A stretch of DNA of 64,000 bases from Platerodrilus igneus (Eukaryota > Arthropoda > Insecta > Coleoptera > Lycidae): the NCBI GenBank assembly GCA_036346225.1, contig JARFIW010000588.1, positions 8,003,501-8,067,500 on the forward strand, given 5' to 3'. Position numbers and translations under genes: made by a program. Below are positions 49,612-60,900 of the stretch, piece after piece (positions within the stretch are counted from its first letter, which is position 1; each line of letters begins with the position of its first letter). The notes under the pieces were generated by a model. It saw nothing but the letters and a program-made list of their open reading frames with translations. It ran no database searches and had not been told where the DNA came from.

Positions 49612-51878
49612 CTCATATTTAGACCAGGGTAGAAAATTTAATAATCACATCAAATAATTTTAATCACCGTGTATAAGGAATTTTATTAAATAATACGCTT
49701 TATTAAAACACCGTGGAGAATAAAAAGTCATTCGTTTCAGTAAAAATAAAAGATTTAAATCAGGTACAAGACGCTTTATATCAAAAGAAACAGTATTAAC
49801 AAGCTCTGCGTGTAATTTAATTATTCCTAAGAAAGAAACAAAGACAAATTACGTGCAAGATCTATATTAATTGATTCAAGTTTGGGCAACCGGTAGTAAA
49901 ACAAAGTGTACATGTAATAATTAATATTGAAGTTGTATTCGCTAAAAATGAAAGGATAGAAATCAATTTAATTGGAGTTAATTAAACCGTTAATAACATA
50001 TAATACCTATAGAAACTTGTAAAAACCCAATAATAGTCAAATCGTAGGAAGGTTATTTAAAATGTTACGTTTGAACACCCTGCGTGTTTTAAAAGGCAAT
50101 TTCAGTTTAATTTGTTTGGATAAACATGTCGATTCTAAGGATATTGGAAACGATCAGATGCTTTAGCACGAAATACAAAACAGGGTTTATTTAAAAAAGC
50201 TCTGAGAATTAATATTATTTTGAACACCTGCGTAGTTTAAATATCACATTCGGCGAAAAGTTTGCAGATAATTAATGTTTACAAAGAATCTTGGAGAAAC
50301 CGGGGCTTAGTATTCACGAGAATGTGCGATACGGGGTTATTAAACCCAGATAACAGTCCGCGTGGACTGATATAATCGATAATGAAGAGTGTCAATTTGC
50401 ATCAATAAAAACAGGTTAGATAGAGACAGATAATATGCACAAGACCGAGACATATATAGTAAAAGGCGTGATTTAAGCAACGTCACGAGGGTCACGATTG
50501 GTTGAAAGTAGGATACAAATATCAGAGATAGAAACAACAATCTCTGTATAAAATTAATTAGTTTTTCTCGGACAGATTTGCGTGCCGTGTGAATTTCTGA
50601 GATTTAAATGGGGCGAGTGAAAATTCGTAAAAATCGACGCGCGAGCGACAGACTGGGAACATGGCATGAGAAATTCTTTAGAATTACCCGTTTTGGGGAA
50701 CAGACCGACAGACAGGCTTTTTGCTATATATACCGGCGGTAATATGAATTTCGGCCTCTTAGACTTTTGACTATTCGATGCGTTAAAAGCTCTTATATCC
50801 GCGAGTTGATTCAATACGTTAAACAGTGCATGTAGTATGATAAAATAATTTAAAGTTTGCTCGTATATTTTGGTGATTCAAAATAGTTGGTTATTTACGT
50901 GCTAACATGAATGTACTTCAGTGCACTTAGATACAAGGTAATAAAATTTAGTTTCACTGTACCAATTAGCAAAATTTACAACGACGAAGGTATACACAAA
51001 AGTAGGCAGTTTTGGCGTATATTGGTGACAGAAGCATGAAGTTATTTGCTATTTTTCGGGGGTGTTAATAATTAAATGGTTCAAATACGTGTCTGGATCC
51101 ATGAAACAAGGGTCAGATAAACACAGATGAGTTCCGGAAAGGCCCAGAAACGACTTTGAATGGATGGTGATGGAGAAAATTTTAAAAGCGTAGAGAATCA
51201 GAAGCCGTAAATATAATCCTGTTGAATGGTGTGATTAACTAAAGAAACGATACTTTGAAGCTACGAGGACAGTAACCTTCAGGTAAATTATGCTATTTTG
51301 TTTGACATTTTGTGTGTATTGAATGACTTTATAATTGATTTACTTTAAATGGACATTAGTGGAATTTTTCTAACCATAAAAGTTTAATTTTAAGATGAAA
51401 TTTGCTTGTTTAAGTAAAAGGGTATTTTGTTTTGATGTTCGGGAATATGATGAAACTTTGGGTAGGTCTTTGAGCTCAATTAGACAAACCTGGTTAATTA
51501 ACGTAAAGGGTGGTAGATGCTCCTTTATACTCAGACTCGGTCTGCTTATATTGTTATATTAATTAGTAGGCATCCAATAAGGACTTTAATTTTGGATGCA
51601 CAGTAAAATGACAATAAAATTAATCCGGAAATTCTTTTTAAAACTGAATTTTATGCTGAAATTTAATTTGAAAATTTAATGTATTCTGAATATTGATGTA
51701 AATAGAGTTAACGTTGATGTTTGTGGTAGGAATGTGTTGTTTTTTTTTATGAATGAGGAGGTTTATAACATTAGGTGAGCAGCCGAGGCGAAAAGCGTAG
51801 TTCACGGATTTATACAGGGAAACACAGCATTCTTTGGCGCCCAATTCGTGAGGCTCGATTTTATACAGGGAAACACAG

Positions 51879-51914
<36 letters not shown>

Positions 51915-54900
51915 CTGTGATATTTGGGGGTTAAAAGGGCATTATTTATTCATTTTTTCATTTTATTCATTTACGGCAATGTCATTTTACAAAGATCAGT
52001 TAAAAATGTGAAATTTCCTATAAGAATAACTAAATTTATTATTTTATAAATTTTTTAATGAGTTTTTAAAAGATTGAATGGATAAATCAAACAACTCCAA
52101 CCTAAATTCGTAGGTGTTTGCTAACTTCATAATACGAGTGATAGGTTCATTTTGACCATAATTTGTACAATGAAAAGTTATACTAAAAACTTCAGAGTTC
52201 CTAGTTCTTTTCCCTGCAACATTTAGTTTAACTAACTGCACTAATGCGGAATCATTGAATCTACTATTCAACATCTTATGTAAAAAACACAAATCTGCAT
52301 TCACTCTACAACTTTCTAAAGAAGTCAAATTAAGAATTTTCAGTCTCACAATAATTATATCCATTTCGAATGGACCTGCACCTTGCCGAAGTTCTAAATT
52401 ACTAGAACAGGTGAAATGGCTTGCACGTTCTAATGAGCTAAAGAGCCAAACTACAGGTCCAACCAAAGTAGTAGGGTCGTTAGTGAGGAACCAGACTAAG
52501 ACAGGTCCCCGGAAGAGGGCAGCGGTTCTTCGGTACTTAAATTGGCAGAGACCATAGGGGTCGGTATGGCAGTCTAAGACACACTACCGCGATGTGGAAG
52601 GCAACGGGAAACCACCACATTATCTCCCAAGTACACAGCGTACTTAAATTGTTACAAACATGATGGCATTCTCTGGGGTAAAAGATTCCGGAGTTAAAAT
52701 AGTCCCCCATTCGGATCTCCGGGAGGGAACTACTTCGGAGGATGCGATCGGAAAGTTAAAAATAAGAGTCGGGAACATTTTGCGAGTCGGAGCGTGGAAT
52801 GTTAGAAGTATGAAGCAAGTAGGTAAGCTGGAGAACCTAAAAATCGAAATGAATAGGTTATCACTAGACATAGTAGGGATCAGCGAAGTTCGGTGGCCAG
52901 AGGCAGGGGATTTTTGGAGTGGAGACTTCAGGGTAATTCATACAGGAGCAGAGGAAGAAAATTTGGGTGTGGGGATAGTTATGCGGAAAAAGATAGGATA
53001 TTGTGAAGAAAATTACTTATAAAAGAACGAAAGAGTTGTCATGGTTAGATTAGAATCTAAACCGGTAAACACAGTAATAATACAAGTATACATGCCCACC
53101 TGTAGTTACAGTAACGAAGAAGTAGAAGCCATCTACAAAGATATCGAAGACATATTAAGATACGTAAAAGGACATGAAAATTTAACAATTACGGGGGATT
53201 TTAATGCTGTGGTAGGTAAGGGTAGGGAAGGAGCAGTAGTAGGTTTATTTGCTCTAGGCACGAGAAACGACAGGGGAAATAGGCTGGTAGAATTTTGCGA
53301 CAAGAACAATTTAATCATCACAAACACATTTTTTCAACATCATGCTAGAAGACGATATACGTGGAAGATGCCAGGAGATATAGGAAGATATCAAATAGAT
53401 TACATTCTTGTTAGACAACAGTTTAGGAATCAAGTAAAAGACTGTAGAAGCTACCCAGAAGCAGATATAGATACTGACCACAACATCGTAATTATGAAGG
53501 CTGCACTTAAATTTAAAAATTTGAAAAAAACGAACGGAAAAAGGCACTTGGACTTAGAGAAACTCAAAGATAGAGATATTCAAGAGATTCGAAAGAAAGT
53601 CAAATGAATTGCTCAAAGATATCGGGAAAATATCTGATACTAAGGAAGTAGAAACAGAATGGAATAACATTAAATCCAGCCTAGACATGGCGGCCAGAGA
53701 TATCCTGGAATATACACAAAAAGAAAATAAGAAACCATGGATAACAAAGGATATCCTGAATTTAATAGAAGAAAGACGAAAATACAAAAATAAATCAGAC
53801 AAAACAGGAAAACAGAGATACAAAACCATAAAATGGGAAATTATTCAAAAATGCAGGAAAGCTAAAGAACAATGGATTGATGAAAAGTGCAAAGAGGTAC
53901 AAACAAAGATGGAAATAGGAAAGACAGACGAAGCATACAAATTAATTAGAATGAATTTTAGGGATATAAAACCGTATAGCAAAAATATAAGGGACGCACA
54001 AGGAAACGTCATTATAGAAAACATAGAGAAAGTGGGTAGATGGCAAGAATATATAGGGAATTTATATGCAGGAGAGGAACTAACTGCATTAGAACAGGAA
54101 TCAGACATTGAAAATGATGACTTGGGATATCCTATACTTAGAGATGAGTTTGAATTAGCATTAAAGAGTCTGAAAAATGGTAAGGCGCCGGGTACAGATA
54201 AGGTGCAAGCCGAAACTCTAGAAGCAGCTGGACAAGCAGTAACAGAACGTCTCTGCCAACTTGTAAGCTATATGTATGAGACAGGCGAGATACCCAAAGA
54301 TTTCAAACGTAGCATCATAGTAACTATACCAAAAAAGAAAGGCACGGATAGATGTGAAAATTTTCGAACAATAAGTTTGACAGCACACGTGTCAAAAATA
54401 TTAACTAGAATTGCGCAAAGACGAATGGAACAATGGGCGGAAGAAATACTAGGAGAGGTTCAATTTGGGTTTTTGCGAAACTGTAAGATGGGAGGCTATT
54501 TTAGCTCTGAGAGTGATAATGAAGAAAACAATAAAAAAAGGCGAAAGCGTGTATATAGGGTTTGTAGATCTGGAAAAAGCATTCGACAATGTAAAGTGGA
54601 AAAAAATGTTTGAAATACTCAAAAAGATTGGAATGAGTTATAGGGATAAACGAATAGTACATAGCTTATACAAAGAGCAAACAGCAGTAATAGAATTAGA
54701 GCAGGAACGTAGAGAAGTAAACATTAGGAAAGGAGTGAGACAGGGATGTGCCCTATCCCCATTGATTTTTAACTTGTACATAGAAGAGGCAATGAATACT
54801 GTCAAATGCAGGAAGACATTTGGAATTACTATGCAGGGACAAAAAATTGATATGCTTAGATTTGCAGATGATATAGCGGTATTAGCGTCTAGCAAGGAAG

Positions 54901-57900
54901 AGTTAGAAGCTGCTCTTAATGAAATGAAAACGGTTCTAACGGAGAGATACGGTATGAAAATTAACAAAATTAAAACTAAAGTTTTAGTATGCAAAGGTGG
55001 GGAAAATAAATCAAAAACAAGAATACATGTATGTAACACGAACTTACAAGAGGTTAAGGATTTCTGTTACCTAGGAAGCCAAATAACGCAAGATGGAAAA
55101 AGCACAAAAGATATAAAACAAAGATTAGCACAAGGTCGTGCTACATTTAACAAGAAAAAGCAACTACTGTGCTCAAAGACCACAAACATAGAAACAAGGA
55201 AAAGATTGCTTAAAACATATATGTGGAGCACAGCACTGTACGGCTGTGAAGCCTGGACAGTAGGAGAAGCGGACAAGAAAAAGATAGAAGCCTTTGAAAT
55301 GTAGTGCTACAGATATATGATGAAGATATCATGGACAGACAAAGTTAAGAACGAAGAGGTACTAAAAATGGTAGGGGAAGAAAGAAATATGTGGAAAACG
55401 GTAAAAAATAGGAGAGATAGGATGATAGGCCACATACTACGGCATGAGGGAATAGTGCGGAATATATTAGAAGCAGAGATAGGAAAAAAAAAGAAGAAGA
55501 GGCAGACCTAGGTTAGACTACTGCACACAGATAGTAAAAGATGTAGGCTGTAAGGGTTTCAGGGAGATGTGTAGGCTAGCTCAGAATAGAAATCAATGGA
55601 GGTACGCATCCAACCAATTCCAAGATGGATAAACTAATGACGAAAAGATAACTGTGCTTAAACATGATGATTATTATAAGTAACTACAAGAATTGGTTGG
55701 GCAATATTCTCGAATAATGTTAAGTGTGTTAAAGGATTTACTGGAAAACCATTATTTTGGCAAATGTCTAAGTGTTGGAGGATCTTGGCAGCCACAGGTT
55801 AAAATTAGAAAACAATAGAAGGGGAACGAGCTGAATATGCATGCTGTGTAAGAATTTAAGGGAACTATGTAGGCTAGCTCAGAATATAAATAAGTGCAGG
55901 TATGTGTCCAACCAGTTTTGAGACGAAAAACCTTATGACGAAAAAATAAGTACAGATAAATCTGATGATTAGTATAAACAACTAGTTGTTGGTTGCGAAA
56001 TATCTCTAACAAATGTTGACTGTGCGAAAAGATAAATTAGAAAATATATTAAATCGCTAAATGGTTAAGTGTTGGGGGAACTTGGCAGCCACGGGTTGCT
56101 TACCTCCCTTCACAACCACTAAAGGTGGGAGAAATAAGGCATATAACTGTAAAACAATAGAAGGTGATCGAACTGCATCTAGCAAGAAACAACAGCGCCT
56201 ATGAGGAAAGGCAACAAACATAGAACAAGAAGAAAATTGTTGAAAACATATGTGTGGAGCAAAGCACAGTATGCCTATGAAATACGGACAGTCTGAAATG
56301 CAGACAGAAAACGGTAGCAGCCTTTTGAAATGCTGTGCTTCAGATGTATGAGGACGATAGCATGGACAGACAAAGATAATAACAAATAAGTTATAGAAAT
56401 AGTAAGGGAACAAGGATATCTGGTGAAAAAGAGAAATAGAAGGGCGGAATATGTTCTAAGGCATTTTGGGGAATAGTATGGGATATATTACAAACAGAGA
56501 TAGGAAAAAAGAGGTAGATGTAGACCTAGATGAAATAGTTATAGATGCAAACTGTGCAAATTTCAGGGAAATCTGTAGATTAGTTCAGAATAGGAAACAA
56601 TGATGGTACGCGTCTAACCAGTTCTAGGACTGAAGACCTAATGATGATGAATAATTATATGTTTCGTAATTAAAACCTAGCTGATATCCACAATGTTGTA
56701 CAAATTTACGTTGAACGGATTCTATCAATTCTATATATAAACTATATCTAGGGCACCAGATAATAGAATTGTATTCTAAAGTAGATCTAACTAGCGAGCA
56801 ATATAGCAGTTTAACTGAGAATACAGAAAGTAATTTGGTAGTTTTCCTAATAAAACCCAAAGTTTTTAAAGATTTTGAAGTAATTTCATTAATATGAGTA
56901 TTAAATGTTAGTTTTGAATCTAGTACTACACCTAAATCCTTAATACTAGGTTTCCTTACTAAAGATACATCATTAATTTTATATGGGGAAATAATAACAT
57001 TATAGTTTCTCGAAAAAGTGATTTCGCTACTTTGTTAATATTCAGGCTTAAAGAATTTTTGTTGCACCATTGAGTTAAATATTGTATGCCCATTTGTAAT
57101 GTTTCTACATCTTTGATGTTACTAATAGTTCTAAACATTTTTAAATCATCCGCAAAAAGTAATATTTCACTATATTTAATCACTTCTTTTATGCCATTGA
57201 CAAAAAGGTTAAATAATAGAGGACCTATATGAGAGCCATGCGGTACCTCCGTGGTCACTGTTATTGGATTCGAAATTGAATTACCATATTTCACATATTG
57301 GGTTCTTCCAATAAGGTAGCTGTTTATCCATTTCAAAATATTGTCTTGCATTCCCAGTGCTTGGAATTTAGCTAATAATATTGAGTGATTAACCGTATCA
57401 AAGGCTTTAATAAAATCTGTATATACGAAGTCCACTTGTACTCGATTCTCCAAAGCCATAAAGATATAATGTGTGTACAATAAAAGATTAGTACAAGTAG
57501 ATGTTGTAATTTATTTAGTGATTCAACATGTGAAAGAACAAACAATTTTGAAACGCTTTCAAAATCATTTGGTTTAGAAAGTAGTAATTTTACAGAAAAT
57601 TTCAAGAAGCTCAAATTTAATTTTCAGTATCCAGCAGATGTAGATACTTATGAAGTATGACGTAAGTCATGTTAGAAACATTCTGTGTGTAAGATAGCAT
57701 TTAAAAGATCATATCATAAACATACTTTAACCCTTGTATTTAATAAGTGTAGTTTCTGAAAAGCATTTACCTTTATTTATAAGAGTTAAAAACCGTTTAA
57801 TTTACAGCACAATTAGTTGTATATGTGTTAAAAAGCTTTTCTAAGATTTAAAACTGTTCAGTTTTCCGTGGTCATCCAGCTGGTTGTGCAGGATTGGCGT

Positions 57901-60900
57901 TCTTTTAAGTACATACTGGTAGTTTTGCTAAAGGAGCGCTTTCTTGATGCGTTCTGATCCAGTCGACATGCCTTATAAAGCGCTTGCCAAAGTAATCAAC
58001 TTCGTAGTGGAGATCTCGTTGATGAGAAAGAATCGTACATGGAACCCATTTATCCATCCTTGGCTTTCCAGAGAGGAAATAAATGGCTTGTCCTGGACAG
58101 ATATATGAAATGAAGGGTTGGTAATTTTTGTGTAGAGGTCTTCATGTTTGAGTAAATCCAGTCGAGTATGCTAGGACTGTCCAAAGAAGAGTTGAGCCGC
58201 TGATTGTCTGGTAGTCAAGTGGGGGACTTCCCTGTACTGTTGCAAAAACTCGTTCAAGTTACACTGCAAGGAACCTTGTGTGGTAGCCATAATATTTAGA
58301 TGATCCTTGACGGATTGTACATTTCTTTCCGCCTGGCCATTAGTGGATAGGTGATAAGGTGCTGTGCATTTGTAATACTTTACTCCAATGTGTTGCAAAA
58401 ATTCACTGAATTTGGCCTAGGTAAATTGAGTACCATTATCCGAAACAATGGTGATGAATGAAAATGTTGTCGAGAATCGACACTGTGGCGGCCGCTGTCA
58501 TGCTGTTTGTGATCTTCACTTCCAGCCATTTGCTGTAAGCGTCGGAGATGATCAGCAACCATCTTCCAGCAAAGGGTCCCACATAATCGATATGAACACG
58601 GTCACAAGGTCCATGTAGATATTCACAACAGTGGTCACAGAACTTCGTTGGCATATGCGTGTGTCTGACACAGTCATTGCAGGATTTAGCAATGCATTAG
58701 CTGCATCGAAGGAACGTGCTATCTCTTTCATCTTCACAATGCCCAAATGTGATGCGTGTAGATTGTTTAGAACTGCTTGGCACAACTTAGGTGGAATGAT
58801 AACACAGTATTCGAAAATTAGACAGTTTGCGAATAGTTTATACTCTAGTTCCGGTGCGGTTATGTTCTGATTCTATTAAGCGAACGATTTTGCCGAGATT
58901 GGGATCTCTAGCAGTTTCTCAGGCGATGTATTCCGCACGAATCGGAATCTTTTAAATTTCTCATATAATAAACTAATCAAATTCATCCAAATCTATGTCT
59001 TCCTCCCATTCTTGGAGATTGTTGATCCTCCCAGGTAGTGGTGCCCAGGAGCAATAATCGGCGTTTGCGTTTAGTGCCGTTAGTTTGTATTTCACGTTGT
59101 ACTTGAAATGTGCCAGATAATCTACATAATTTGCCATACGACTGATGCAGAGCACGGGTAGTGACTTTTCTGGATGCAAGCTGTGTGATAGTGGTTTATT
59201 ATCAACATATAGTGTAAAGTGTCTGGCATATAGATAAAAGAAAAATTTTTGTACTGCCAGTGCTTCTTTGTCGATTTGAGGATATTTTTGTTCTGTTGAG
59301 CTCATTGTCCGGCTCACCTAGGCGATTGGTCGTTCTAGGCTCGCTGTCTTTAAGTTGGTGTGATAATACAGCGCCAAGCCCTGTTTTGCTGATGTCTGCT
59401 ACTAAGATAAGATGGAAAGCTGGATCATACTACATAAGTACTTGGGGCAAGATCAGCTTTTTGTGTCCCTATATGCTTGTCCGCTTCTTGTGTTCACTCA
59501 AATCGGTCTTTAAGCAGCATCTCTCGCAACAGTCGGTTTCTTGTAGATAACTCTGGAATAAATGAGCTGTAATAAGTGGCTTTACCCAGAAAGAGCTGCA
59601 TATCCTTTCGTGATGGTTTAGGTGCATCATGAATGGCTTGAATATGCTTGCCGGATTTGTGAATACCTTGAGTGTCAATTTTGTGACCCAAAAACTCTAC
59701 CGACGTCGCTCTAATATGCATTTTCTCCTGTTAAGACGAAATCCATGGGCGTTGATCCGTTCTAAGACCAGGTTCATTGTTTCCAATAGACATTCAAACG
59801 TTTCTGTGTATAACAGTAAGTCGTCAAAGATACTTTTGTCATTTGGAAGGTTTTGTAGCACTGTTTCTAAAGGTCACTATCAAATTGAAAGAATGTTTGC
59901 CTTTTGAAACAATCTTATACCATAGAGTCCTCTGTGGGGTGGTATTTGTTACTGGAAAAAGTTGGGACTTTTGTCGATGTGCTCGATGAGTTGCCGTTAG
60001 TATTGTTTGCTATCGTTTAAAAGAAGAAATTGCAAAAAACAACCTCAAACACACATGAAAGACTGCTCTTCCTCGAAAACAATGCACCTTCTGTGTCTTT
60101 TTTTTTGCTTCACATTTTATTACCCAGTATGGAAAAGTTTTCCTTTCTCATCCTCAATTTAAGCTTTTATGTATAAGTTCTGCAATCAGTAGTTTTTGTG
60201 AATAAATGACATTCCGTTCTCGTTTTCATTCGTTTAATGTTTAATTTTTGTGACACCATTGCTAGGTGGGATGTACTTGGTAGAGAGACGCCGACCGAGC
60301 AAGGCAGTAATACATACTGTAGTTTTCTTTTGTATTACCTAAAGCTTAATAATTTTACTTTTGATTTTACGTAATTATAAATACGCCTAGTTATGATTAT
60401 ACTGATGTAAATAAAATATACAAATCGAATAAACCGTTAATACTTATCACAGTTACCTATGCATTCTAAGACATTAACCTACGAGTGTGGTGTTAAAACC
60501 GCAAACATTGCATTCCAAACTATAAGAATGTAGCTGTTTAACAGTTTTGGTGGCGAGAGCGTGGAACAATAGCGAGGGAACTACATATTGGCGAACTAAG
60601 CCTCGTGATTGAGAGGATTTGACTATCGGTTTTTGACAAGGTCGGATATTCGTATAGTTCCGCAAAGTAATTCCCTTTCCTGTATCTGTACCTCCCTATA
60701 TCTAAAAACTACATGTGCTTCATCGTGCTAAAACTGGACCGCGCCAGGAACAAACACAAGTAACCCACTAGTCTATGAGTGGACGTAAGAAACAGGAGAC
60801 TGTCTTGGCCTCAGTAAAACCAGGTAAGCTCCTAAGTTCTTTTTATTAATTTGTGTACGTTACTCGCGACAGTTAATATGCAAACGAATTCGTAGGCATA

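Noticed and set aside
52361..52466. N-terminal part of the minus-strand frame ending at 52044
   Set aside because: The first 35 or so codons are antisense to the RTE 5' leader; only the downstream part is LINE protein.
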